Source of the DNA: Herbidospora daliensis
GTDB lineage: Bacteria > Actinomycetota > Actinomycetes > Streptosporangiales > Streptosporangiaceae
Direction: 5' to 3'
DNA: 64,000 bases
Assembly (NCBI RefSeq): GCF_001570585.1
Contig: NZ_BBXF01000009.1
Location: 186,001-250,000 of the forward strand
Made by a program: the position numbers and the translations under genes. The notes below the pieces were generated by a model. It ran no database searches, was not told where the DNA came from, and saw only the letters and a program-made list of their open reading frames with translations. Positions 8,041 to 15,943 of the stretch are shown here, piece by piece (the stretch's first letter is position 1; every line of letters starts with the position of its first letter).

Positions 8041-9366
8041 CTACTGGTTGAGGATGTCTTCGAGTTCCTTGTTGGCCGTCGCGAGCGCCTCATCGGCCGA
8101 GGCCTTGCCCTCGATGACCGAGCGGGCCGCGTTCTGCAGCACCGCCTTGGTCTCGCCCGCCTCGGTCCAGTTCGGGTCGGCCGGGAAGCTCCGGGCCTTG
8201 GCGAACGCGGCCGCGAACGGGGCCTGGACCGGGTCGCTGGCCAGCGAGGCCAGGGTGTCCGGGTAGACCGGGAGCAGACCGCCGTCCTTGGCGTAGCGGT
8301 CGGCCCACTGCTTGCTCGTGGCGAGCTTGATGTACTCGCCCGCCAGCTCGGCGTTCTTGGTGGTGCCCCAGACGGCGATGTCGTTGCCGCCGAAGAACGC
8401 CGGAGCCTCACCGCCGGTCTTGGCGGGGAGCGGGAAGAAGGCCAGCTGGTCGGCCTTCACCTTGCCCTTGGAGTCGGTCTCGATGCCGGGGATGTCCCAC
8501 GACGCGGTCAGGTACATGCCGACCTTGTCGTTGGCGAAGCGGGTGCGGATGTCCACGGTGTTCTGGGTCAGCCGCGACTTGCCCGACAGGCCGCCGGTCA
8601 CCAGGCTCGTGTACGTCTCGAAGCCGGCCTTGAAGGTCGGGTCGGTGAGCTTGCCCACCCACTTGTCGCCTTCCTTGACGGCGTAGTCGCCGCCCTCGGA
8701 CCAGGCCATGGCGCCGAGGAGGTGGTTGGCGTCGGAGCCGCCGTTGAAGGCGAAGCCGTCGACGTCCTTGCCCTTCTCGTCCTGGATCTTCTTGGCGGCG
8801 GCGGTGACCTCGTCCCAGGTCTTCGGCACCTCGATCTTCAGCTCGTCGAACCAGTCCTTGCGGTAGAGGACCGCGCGGGTGCCGGCGCCCCACGGCACGG
8901 CGTAGACCTCGCCGTCGATGGTCTCGAGGCCGAAGAGGTTCTTCGGGATCTGGGCCTGGTCGCCCGCGCTGGTCAGCGGGGTGATCGGGCTCAGGGCCTC
9001 CTGGCTGACCCACAGCGGCACCTGGTCGTTGCCGATCTCGGTGACGTCGGGGCCGGCGCCGCCCGCGGCGGCGGCGGTGAACTTGTCGTTCACCTGCGGC
9101 CACGGGATCCATTCGAGCTTGACCGTGGCGCCGGTGACCTTCTGGAACTCGGCGTTCAGGTCGTCCATGTAGGCCTGGGCCGGCGGGTTCGAGTCGCCGA
9201 GACGCCACATGGTCAGGGTCTGACCGGCGAACTTGGGACCCGCGGCGGCGGGGGCCGATTCGGCGGCGGAGGCGGCGGGTGCGGGCTCGGCGGTCTCGCC
9301 ACCACCACAAGCGGCGACACCCAGGGCGAGGGCGGCTGTTACGCCGGCGATCTTCACGATCTTCAC
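8041..9366 (-). CDS. Extracellular sugar-binding lipoprotein (family 1 solute-binding protein)
   Basis: A 441-residue binding protein. A short basic and hydrophobic leader ends in the lipobox GVAAC, so Cys20 is lipidated and the protein is anchored outside the membrane. An Ala/Pro/Glu linker follows, then the mature two-lobed domain (for example QTLTMWRLGD near its start and FFGGNDIAVWG). The GTG start at 9364-9366 is preceded by AAGGGAGAA about 10 bases upstream; a second in-frame GTG lies four codons down. It is the first gene of the uptake operon, divergent from the second ROK gene. The GH3 enzyme in the operon suggests an N-acetylhexosamine disaccharide ligand. Confidence 0.92.
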   Translation of the reverse strand: MKIVKIAGVTAALALGVAACGGGETAEPAPAASAAESAPAAAGPKFAGQTLTMWRLGDSNPPAQAYMDDLNAEFQKVTGATVKLEWIPWPQVNDKFTAAAAGGAGPDVTEIGNDQVPLWVSQEALSPITPLTSAGDQAQIPKNLFGLETIDGEVYAVPWGAGTRAVLYRKDWFDELKIEVPKTWDEVTAAAKKIQDEKGKDVDGFAFNGGSDANHLLGAMAWSEGGDYAVKEGDKWVGKLTDPTFKAGFETYTSLVTGGLSGKSRLTQNTVDIRTRFANDKVGMYLTASWDIPGIETDSKGKVKADQLAFFPLPAKTGGEAPAFFGGNDIAVWGTTKNAELAGEYIKLATSKQWADRYAKDGGLLPVYPDTLASLASDPVQAPFAAAFAKARSFPADPNWTEAGETKAVLQNAARSVIEGKASADEALATANKELEDILNQ

Positions 9367-9511
9367 GTTGGGGGTTCTCCCTTCCCGGCTTCTCGTCTAG
9401 GCAAGTTGAGGTGTCGGCGGGCCGCGCACCTTGGGGTTTGCTGACGGTCGGCGTTTGTGGCACCTCAGAGGCTTGATCGCTTGCCTATGGGGTGACTGCC
9501 GTTAAACTAAC

Positions 9512-9524
9512 AAGAAACTTTCTT
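9512..9524. promoter_or_regulatory. Perfect palindrome, putative ROK operator
   Basis: AAGAAACTTTCTT is a perfect 13-bp palindrome, preceded by CTAAC and followed by an 8-base A run, in the 203-bp gap between the divergent binding-protein and ROK genes. Such AT-rich palindromes are typical ROK-repressor sites. It lies 46 bases before the ROK start and about 145 bases from the binding-protein start, so one bound dimer could control both directions. Confidence 0.55.
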
Positions 9525-9569
9525 AAAAAAAACCCGCGTTAGCGGATCGTGACGAGAAGGGAGACAGCG

Positions 9570-10736
9570 GTGGCCCGACGTCCCGGCACGCCCCGGCTGC
9601 TCCGGCAGATAAACGACAGATCGGCCCTGGAGCTCCTTCTCCTGCAGGGCCCCCTCACCCGCGCTGAGCTGGGCGAACTCACCGGATTGAGCAAGGTCAC
9701 CTCGGGTCAGCTGCTGGCCCGGCTGGAAGATCGCGGCTTGGTCACGACGGCCGGCGAACGGGCCGGCGGTAGAGGTCCGAACGCGGCCCTCTACGCCGTC
9801 AACCCCGAGTCGGCGTACGTCGCCGGGCTGGAGGTCTCGCCCGACAGCGTCACCGCCGGGGTCGCCGACATCACCGGCCGGGCCATCGCCGAGGTGACCG
9901 TCGACCCCAGCGAGGCCCCCGACCCCGTCAAGCTCGTGCACAACGCCCTGTTCCGCGCCTGCGAACGCGCCGGGATCGTGCTCGACCAGCTCAGCGGCCT
10001 GGTGATCGGCACGCGCGGCGTCGTCGACCCCCGCAGCGGCGACGTGCGCTACTCCTTCGACCTGCCCGCCTGGCACTTCGGCGTGCTCGCCGAACTGCGC
10101 GCCGACCTGGGCCGGGCGGTCCGCATAGAGAACGACGTCAACCTCGCCGCCCTGGCCGAACAGGCCCACGGGGCCGCGCGCGGCCTCGACGACTTCGTCA
10201 TGATGTGGGCCGGAATAGGGCAGGGCCTCGGCGTCATGCTCGGCGGCCGGCTGCACCGCGGCATCACCGGCGGCGCGGGCGAGATCGGCTGGTTGCCCGT
10301 CCCGGGCGAACCCCTTCCCTCCGATGTACGCGACCCGCAGTCCGGCTCCTTCCAGCGACTGGTCGGCGGCGACGCCCTGCACGGCATGGCCCTGGCCCAC
10401 GGCATGGGCCCGGAGGAGACCCCTGTGGCCGAACTGGTCGCCACGGCCGTCGCCGAGGGGAACGGGAGCTTCCTCGACGAGCTCGCCGGCCGCCTGGCCG
10501 TGGGCGTCGCGGCCGTGGCGGTGGTCCTCGACCCGGGCCTCATCGTCCTGTCGGGCGACGTCGGCCGGGCCGGCGGGCACGAGCTGGCCGACCGGGTGGA
10601 GGACGAGGTGGCCCGCGTCTGCCCGTCGCGGCCCCGGGTGGCGGTGACGGAGGTGGACGGCAACCCGGTGCTCCGGGGGGCGCTGGTCGCGGCCCTGGAG
10701 GAGGCGAGGGAGCAGGTCTTCTCGGATACGGTCTGA
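9570..10736 (+). CDS. ROK family transcriptional regulator (paralogue 2)
   Basis: A 388-residue paralogue of the ROK protein at 3406, collinear over its whole length: ARRPGTPRLLRQIND, HTH LTRAELGELTGLSKVTSGQLLARL, VIGTRGVVDPRSGDV, RIENDVNLAALAEQ and GGAGEIGWLPVPGEP. It also lacks the Cys-rich zinc motif. The GTG at 9570 is chosen because GAAGGGAGA sits 6-13 bases upstream and because it aligns with the paralogue; an in-frame GTG at 9549 lacks a ribosome-binding site. It is divergent from the sugar uptake operon and is the likely local repressor. The right end of a degraded insertion element begins immediately after its stop. Confidence 0.9.
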   Translation: MARRPGTPRLLRQINDRSALELLLLQGPLTRAELGELTGLSKVTSGQLLARLEDRGLVTTAGERAGGRGPNAALYAVNPESAYVAGLEVSPDSVTAGVADITGRAIAEVTVDPSEAPDPVKLVHNALFRACERAGIVLDQLSGLVIGTRGVVDPRSGDVRYSFDLPAWHFGVLAELRADLGRAVRIENDVNLAALAEQAHGAARGLDDFVMMWAGIGQGLGVMLGGRLHRGITGGAGEIGWLPVPGEPLPSDVRDPQSGSFQRLVGGDALHGMALAHGMGPEETPVAELVATAVAEGNGSFLDELAGRLAVGVAAVAVVLDPGLIVLSGDVGRAGGHELADRVEDEVARVCPSRPRVAVTEVDGNPVLRGALVAALEEAREQVFSDTV

Positions 10737-10747
10737 CGGTGACTCAT

Positions 10748-10782
10748 CCGCCCCCGAACGAGGCGGCTTCTCGCTAAGCCGC
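10748..10782 (-). ncRNA. Right-end hairpins of the tnpB element, possible omega-RNA remnant
   Basis: Two overlapping, mutually exclusive stems: CCGCC/GGCGG (10748-10752 with 10762-10766) and GCGGCTT/AAGCCGC (10763-10769 with 10776-10782, 6-base loop). The second overlaps the tnpB stop codon. In this family the 3' end of tnpB and the right end form the omega RNA, whose guide comes from flanking DNA. The assignment rests on position and foldability only. Confidence 0.4.
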
Positions 10783-11767
10783 TTCCACGACCGCGCGAAG
10801 GGCAAGCCCTGCCCTGAGGATGTTGATGGCCGCGTTGACGTCGGCGTGAGCGGTGTGCCCGCACGCCGTGCACGCGAACTCTGCTTGTGTGGGGCGGTTC
10901 TCCTTCGCGCGGTGCCCGCAGCGGGCACACGTGCGAGAGGTGCCGGAGGGGTTCACCGAGATCAGCTCGCGACCGGCGCTTTCAGCCTTGTCCGCCAGGA
11001 TCGTCAGGAACACCCCCCAGCCCGCGTCCAGGATGCTTCGGTTGAGACCGGACTTGGCTCCCACGTTCCGCCCCGGGAGCCCAATGGTGCCGGCGGCCGA
11101 GCGGGTCATACCGGTGATGGGCTTACCTGTCGTCTGCGGGCCAGGTCTCGTTGGGCGTCGGCCACACGGTCGGCGGAGGCGGCCAGGTAGCGCTGGTTGA
11201 CGACGTGGTCGCCGTCGGAGGTCGTGAGGAAGGAGGCGACGCCCATGTCGATTCCGGCCATCGCACCCGTTGCGGGCAGTGGTCGCGCCGGTACGTTGTC
11301 GCAGGAGAGCACCACGTACCAGCGGGACCCTTCCCGCTTCACGCTGATCGTCTTCACCTCACCTTCGCGGTGGGATGGTCGGGCTGGGAGTTCCACCGGC
11401 AGCCGTTACCGTTTTGGGGCCACTCGACGGAGTCGAATCGGCCCCGGCCCCTGAACCGGGGGAAGCCGGGAGCCTGCCCGGCTCTGACACGGGCGAAGAA
11501 CGCGCGGTATGCCTTGTCCAGACGGCGCAGCGTGGCCTGCTGGGAGGAGAACGACCAGCGGCCCTGCCCATCGAGATCGTCCGAGCGGATGTGCTTCAAC
11601 TCCGCCGACTGGTCGCCGTAGCGGACCGTCACTCCCGCCCTGCGGTAGGCGGTGCGGCGGTGTTCCAGGGCCGCGTTGTAAAGCTGCCGGTGATCCTCCA
11701 GGCACGCGGCGAGAGCGACGGCCTGCTTGGAGGTGGGACGCAGCAGGTACTTGAACGACCTACGCAC
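10774..11767 (-). pseudogene. tnpB: TnpB (RNA-guided nuclease) pseudogene
   Basis: Three frame pieces together resemble TnpB. The N-terminal piece starts with a GTG at 11765-11767 (VRRSFKYLLRPTSKQ) and ends after NGCRWNSQPDHPT. The next frame resumes at VKTISVKREGSRWYVVLSC and holds the RuvC-I Asp (AGIDMGVASFLT). The last frame resumes at MTRSAAGT and holds GAKSGLNRSILDAGW, the zinc finger CARC...CTAC and the RuvC-III Asp (HADVNAAINIL). Compared with intact family members, sequence is missing at both joints, and the second gap removes the RuvC-II segment with its catalytic Glu. The protein cannot be made or be active as it stands. Confidence 0.85.
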
Positions 11768-11946
11768 GGACGCCCGGCCGCCGCATCGGCGTGGAACCGG
11801 ATCCTTCTGACAGCACCACGCGTCCGACGAGCAGGAACCGGAGATCTGGCGCGCCAACCTGCAGGATCGGGGCAGGCTCAGGCTGAGTCGACCCTCCCGG
11901 CCCCCGGTTTCCTCGTCGCCCGGGGCGACGGTACTTTCGGGACATC

Positions 11947-12588
11947 ATGATTGGTGACGTCATTCTGATTTCCGACCCCCGGGTGACCTCCATACCGGTG
12001 ATCGATTGCCTGGAGCCGCTCGTCGACGTTCGCGCTTTCCTCCGCGTCGACCTGCGTTTGGCCGACCCGGGCGGGGCGTTCGCGCACCTGCGCGAAGGGG
12101 TGGCCGAGCGGTTGCGGCGGGTGGTGCTGCCGCTGGGCGTGCACCTCATGGTCGTCGAGGGGTACCGGCCGGTGTCGTTGCAGCGGGCGTGGTTCGAGGA
12201 GTACCGGGAGACGTTGCGTACGACATTTCCGGACATGTCGAGTGACGAGCTGCACGTGGCGGCCAGCCGCTTCGTCTCGCCCGTCGAGGTCGCGCCCCAC
12301 ACGGCCGGGGCCGCCGTCGACCTGACCCTGTGCGACGACGACGGCGTGGAGCTCGACATGGGCACCGAGGTCAACGCGACGCCCGAGCAGAGCGACGGGG
12401 CCTGCTACACCGCCTCCACCGCCATCTCGGCGGAGGCGATGCAGAACCGCAAGGTGCTGTCGACGGCGCTGGAGGCCGTCGGGCTGGTCAACTACCCGAC
12501 GGAGTGGTGGCACTGGTCCTACGGCGACCGCTACTGGGCGATGACCCGGGGGCGTGGTTCGGCGGTCTACGGGCCGGTCGAACTCTGA
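11947..12588 (+). CDS. D-alanyl-D-alanine dipeptidase, VanX/M15D family
   Basis: A 213-residue cytoplasmic zinc dipeptidase. The VanX catalytic set is complete: Arg74 in EGYRP, zinc ligands His118 and Asp125 in PHTAGAAVDLTL, catalytic Glu186 and zinc ligand His189 in EWWHW. VanX cleaves D-Ala-D-Ala; the family also includes house-keeping cell-wall recycling enzymes, and no vanH, vanA or vanRS genes are nearby. It ends 18 bases from the convergent end of the NRPS-cluster minus arm, so a self-protection role is possible but unproven. The ATG start has no strong ribosome-binding site. Confidence 0.85.
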   Translation: MIGDVILISDPRVTSIPVIDCLEPLVDVRAFLRVDLRLADPGGAFAHLREGVAERLRRVVLPLGVHLMVVEGYRPVSLQRAWFEEYRETLRTTFPDMSSDELHVAASRFVSPVEVAPHTAGAAVDLTLCDDDGVELDMGTEVNATPEQSDGACYTASTAISAEAMQNRKVLSTALEAVGLVNYPTEWWHWSYGDRYWAMTRGRGSAVYGPVEL

Positions 12589-12606
12589 CCCGAGCCGAGG
12601 CCGGCT

Positions 12607-14439
12607 TCATGGTCTGCCGAAGCGCGTATCGCGCCACCGCAACGGCCGGCCCGGGGCCGTGGTGACGAAGCGGCCCGCGTGGGCGGTGAACGTCGTCGTG
12701 CCCTCCGGCAGGGCGCCCGCCGGGTGCCAGGTGTCCGTCGCGTCCGGGCGGCGGGTGACCAGGGTGCCCTCGCTCGTCAGGGCGTAGAGGCGGCCGTTCA
12801 TGCCGCTCATCGCGACCGCGTCGCAGCCGCCCCGGTCGAGCCACTCCTCGCCGGTGAACGGCAGCGCCCACAGGCGGCCCGAGGCGGTCGCGGCCCAGAA
12901 CGTGCAGTCGGCGACGGCCAGGGCCACCGTGCCCTCCGGGCAGCGGGCCTCGTCGGTCCAGGGGGAGGGCCCCTCCACGGCCGCCCGGGAGCGCAGCGTG
13001 CCGTCGGGGGTGACGCCGTAGAGGAGCACGCCGCGGCGTCCCGCCGCCTCCCGGGGGGTGTCGAGGCAGGTCACGTCGCCGGCCCAGCCGATGGGGCGCC
13101 ACGGGAGGTTCTGGCCGCACAGTTCGCGGCTGACCAGCGCTCCGTCGGACGTCACGCCGTAGAGGACGCGGGCGTCGGCGGCCAGGGCGCGGACGTCGGA
13201 CGGTTCGCCGATCACGTCCCAGCCGTCGTACGGCGCGCTCAGGCGGGTCAGGACGTTGCGGGTGATGCGGTCGACGACCGGGTCGTGGAGGGTGTTGCCC
13301 CAGTTGACCGTGGCGGCGTTGAAGACGGTGCCGAGGCCCGAGGTGAAGACGCCCATGGTCGCCCAGCCGCCCTGGCCGCCGCTGCGCCAGTGCCGCAGGT
13401 CGGCGGTGGCGAGCACGGTGAACGACGGCGGGGTGCCGTCGCGCGAGGTCACCCGGGGGACGCCGCCGACTTCGACGAACTCGGCCGCGTCGGTCTCGTA
13501 GCCCAGCGCCCCCTGGGCGAACTTGTCGCCCTCGGTCAGGCCGGTGCCCTCGAAGACCCAGTGGCCGGCGAAGCGGGTGACGTACGACTCCTCGTTCATC
13601 AGCGGCATCGACGGGCCCCAGGTGCCCGCGCCCGCGCGGAACGAGACGCCCGTCAGGGTGTTCTCCGGGCGGCCGACGGTCGACCACTCGGCGGTGACCA
13701 GCGACGGGTCGCCGACGGGGTCGGTGAAGGGGTCGCGGTGGCAGACCAGGGTGCGGCCCTCCAGGCGGGCCTGCCACCAGGCGGTGTTGCCGGCGAAGAT
13801 CGCCATGTTGCCGCCCCGCCGCACGAACTCCTCGCAGGCGTCGCGCATCTCGCGGGTCCAGTACTCGTCGTGGCCGTTGACCACCAGCAGCCGGTAGCCC
13901 CGCAGCAGGTCGGGAGACAGGTCGAGGCCGTCGCAGAAGTCGGCGTCGTAGCCCGCCGGGCGCAACCAGCGCAGGAAGCCGTCCTCCCAGCGTTCGGGCG
14001 ACGGGCCGCCGCCCGGCCGGTCGAAGGTCACCTCGGCGGCCCGCGACGGGTCCTCCGTCCAGTAGAGGCCCTCGCCGGGCACCCCGGCGCGGTTGTACGC
14101 CTGCCAGGTCCCGAACGGGACCGACACCAGGATGTCCTTCTTCGGCCCCGACGGCGTGACGACGAAGTAGACCTCGTCGTCGCCGGACACCCCGGCGCCG
14201 GGCAGCTCCCCGGTCGCCCTCGGCACCTCCGACGACGGCGCGTCGGTGAAGTGGGCGCGGTAGAGGGAGCTCGGCCAGTGGGCGGGCACGACGAGCGTCC
14301 AGCGCGGGCCGGTGGCGCGGGTGGTCAGCACGTGGGCGCCCGTGGTGGCGTCGTGGACGTGCACGCCGCTGTCGCCCTCCAGCCGGAAGGTCAGCGGGCG
14401 GCCCTGGGGGCACGAGGTCGACTCGGCGTAGGCGATCAC
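12607..14439 (-). CDS. DmfA2-like domain protein with C-terminal beta-propeller repeats
   Basis: About 610 residues starting from the GTG at 14437-14439, which overlaps the stop of the condensation gene (GTGA). Residues 1-410 match the N,N-dimethylformamidase beta-subunit C-terminal family: SVPFGTWQAYNRAG, VNGHDEYWTREMRDACEEF and RRGGNMAIFAGNTAWWQ. Residues about 412-610 hold roughly five repeats of the form LYGVTSDGALVSRE, LLYGVTPDGTLRSR, FWAATASGRLW, LYALTSEGTLVTRR, which looks like a tachylectin-type five-bladed propeller. No signal peptide is seen. It is translationally coupled to the NRPS genes, so it is probably a tailoring, release or resistance hydrolase. The reaction is not known. 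Confidence 0.7.
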   Translation of the reverse strand: MIAYAESTSCPQGRPLTFRLEGDSGVHVHDATTGAHVLTTRATGPRWTLVVPAHWPSSLYRAHFTDAPSSEVPRATGELPGAGVSGDDEVYFVVTPSGPKKDILVSVPFGTWQAYNRAGVPGEGLYWTEDPSRAAEVTFDRPGGGPSPERWEDGFLRWLRPAGYDADFCDGLDLSPDLLRGYRLLVVNGHDEYWTREMRDACEEFVRRGGNMAIFAGNTAWWQARLEGRTLVCHRDPFTDPVGDPSLVTAEWSTVGRPENTLTGVSFRAGAGTWGPSMPLMNEESYVTRFAGHWVFEGTGLTEGDKFAQGALGYETDAAEFVEVGGVPRVTSRDGTPPSFTVLATADLRHWRSGGQGGWATMGVFTSGLGTVFNAATVNWGNTLHDPVVDRITRNVLTRLSAPYDGWDVIGEPSDVRALAADARVLYGVTSDGALVSRELCGQNLPWRPIGWAGDVTCLDTPREAAGRRGVLLYGVTPDGTLRSRAAVEGPSPWTDEARCPEGTVALAVADCTFWAATASGRLWALPFTGEEWLDRGGCDAVAMSGMNGRLYALTSEGTLVTRRPDATDTWHPAGALPEGTTTFTAHAGRFVTTAPGRPLRWRDTRFGRP

Positions 14440-15704
14440 CGCAGCGCCGCTTCGACCAGCATCGTCTCCAGGCCGTGCAGGAAACGCTCCATGTCGGCTC
14501 TGGACAACCAGCGGGTGTCGGCGGTCACCGACACGTCCATGGTGCCGCTGAGGTGGACGCAGAACCGGCAGTTCAGCTGGTCCTGCGACATCGGCCAGCT
14601 GAGCGTGCTCTCGCCGAGCGCCCGGCGGATCAGCGCGTCGTCGCGGTAGACGGGGTTGTCGGCGAAGCGCATGTCGTTGAAGCAGCACCACGGGTGCACG
14701 ACCGTGCCGCGTTCGGCCGCGACCCGCTCCAGCGCCGCCGACCGGTCGGCGGGGTCGTGGTAGGCGCTCCGGTACGCCCGCAGCGCCGCCGGCCCGGCCA
14801 GGCCCAGCAGTTCGTCGAACCGCACCTTCTCCAGGTCCAGGACGAACAGTCCCTCCTGCGACATCGTCGTCACCGCGGTCCGGGTGTCGGCCCGGAACCG
14901 GTTGCCCACGATCGGCAGCATCGCCACCGTCTCGTGCCCGGTCATCTCCGACACCAGCGCGGTCACCGCCGTCAGCAGGACCGTCGAGGTGCTGGTGCCG
15001 TGCTTGACCGCGATGCGCTGCGCGGCCAGGTCGACGGCGGGGGAGCGCAACGACGCCCGCCAGATCGGCGGCGTCTCCCCGGCGCCCGAGGGCACGTGGA
15101 ACATCGTCGGCGGGATGCGCCGGTGGGCGTCCTCCCAGTACGCCGCCGCCTCGGCGGCCACCCGGCGGCCCGCGTCGGAGCCCTGCCAGCGGGCGATGTC
15201 CATCGGCTGGGGCGGCCGGGACGCGGGCGCGCCGCCGCGCAGGAGCAGCAGGCGCAGGTCGCGGATGGCCTGCTCTGCTCCCAAGCCGTCGGCCGCCAGA
15301 TGGCAGAACACCAAAACCAGATGGGTGACCTCGCCCCGGCCGGACAGCACCAGCCCGGCGCGCAGCGGCCACTCCTCCGCGTAGGCGAACGGGGTCGCCG
15401 CCAGCTCGGCCAGCAGGGCGCCGGGGTCGTCGCCGACGCGCACGGTCAGCTCCCCGCCGGCCTTGAGCACCTGGCCGCCGTCGCCGACCAGGGTGCGCAG
15501 CGACTCGTGCCGTTCGACCAGGCGGCCCAGCGCCCACAGCGCCGACGACACCGACGCCGGGCGCGCGCCGAGCGGCAGCACCCGGCCGAAGTTGAAGTAG
15601 TGGTCGTCCGGCCGGGTGCGCTCGATCGCCTCCCAGATCGCGCGCTGGCCCCAGGTGAACGACGCCGTCCCGGTACGCCCGCCCGAGAACACGGCCCGCG
15701 TCAT
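14436..15704 (-). CDS. Stand-alone NRPS condensation domain protein
   Basis: A 422-residue protein of the condensation/chloramphenicol acetyltransferase fold. The usual HHxxxDG is CHLAADG at residues 134-140, so the essential second His and the Asp-Gly are kept while the first His is Cys. Other family features are WGQRAIWEAIE near the start and LLTAVTALVSEMTG mid-protein. It overlaps the carrier-protein gene upstream (ATGA-type, 4 bases) and the DmfA2-like gene downstream. It probably joins an acyl or aminoacyl group on one carrier protein to the partner on another. Confidence 0.85.
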   Translation of the reverse strand: MTRAVFSGGRTGTASFTWGQRAIWEAIERTRPDDHYFNFGRVLPLGARPASVSSALWALGRLVERHESLRTLVGDGGQVLKAGGELTVRVGDDPGALLAELAATPFAYAEEWPLRAGLVLSGRGEVTHLVLVFCHLAADGLGAEQAIRDLRLLLLRGGAPASRPPQPMDIARWQGSDAGRRVAAEAAAYWEDAHRRIPPTMFHVPSGAGETPPIWRASLRSPAVDLAAQRIAVKHGTSTSTVLLTAVTALVSEMTGHETVAMLPIVGNRFRADTRTAVTTMSQEGLFVLDLEKVRFDELLGLAGPAALRAYRSAYHDPADRSAALERVAAERGTVVHPWCCFNDMRFADNPVYRDDALIRRALGESTLSWPMSQDQLNCRFCVHLSGTMDVSVTADTRWLSRADMERFLHGLETMLVEAALR

Positions 15705-15943
15705 GCGGGTGACCGGGCGGCCTCGACCCAGGCCGCCAGCCCGTCGACGCTGTCGAGGAACGTCACGTCGCCGCTCAGATCGACCTCGACGCCGTATTCG
15801 CGTTCGACGGCGTCGATGAGCCGCATCTGCGCCAGCGAGGTCACGCCGAGGTAGGCCAGCGGCACGGTCGCCGCCAGCACGTCGGCCGGGGTGAGCTCGC
15901 CGTCACACGACTCCGACACCAGTTCGGCCAGTCTTTCCTTCAT
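15701..15943 (-). CDS. Free-standing peptidyl/acyl carrier protein
   Basis: An 80-residue four-helix carrier protein. The phosphopantetheine site is Ser36 in YLGVTSLAQM. The ATG at 15941-15943 lies inside the 3' end of the NRPS-MFS gene (41-base overlap, different frame), and the gene overlaps the condensation gene downstream. Discrete carrier proteins like this accept a substrate from a separate ligase, here most simply the AMP ligase of the plus arm. Confidence 0.85.
   Translation of the reverse strand: MKERLAELVSESCDGELTPADVLAATVPLAYLGVTSLAQMRLIDAVEREYGVEVDLSGDVTFLDSVDGLAAWVEAARSPA

Larger units (their letters stand above)
10738..11860 (-). mobile_element. Decayed IS605/IS1341-type element (tnpB only)
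   Basis: A remnant of a single-gene element on the minus strand: a broken tnpB and a right end with small hairpins at 10748-10782, ending at or just beside the ROK stop. There is no tnpA. The left end was not found; it should lie a little above 11767, and the limit given is approximate. Elements of this family transpose by single-strand peel-and-paste and leave no target duplication, so borders cannot be fixed by repeats. Confidence 0.6.

Noticed and set aside
11858-11946. Left end or target duplication of the tnpB element
   Set aside because: No inverted repeat or hairpin that pairs with the right end was found, and this family makes no target duplication.
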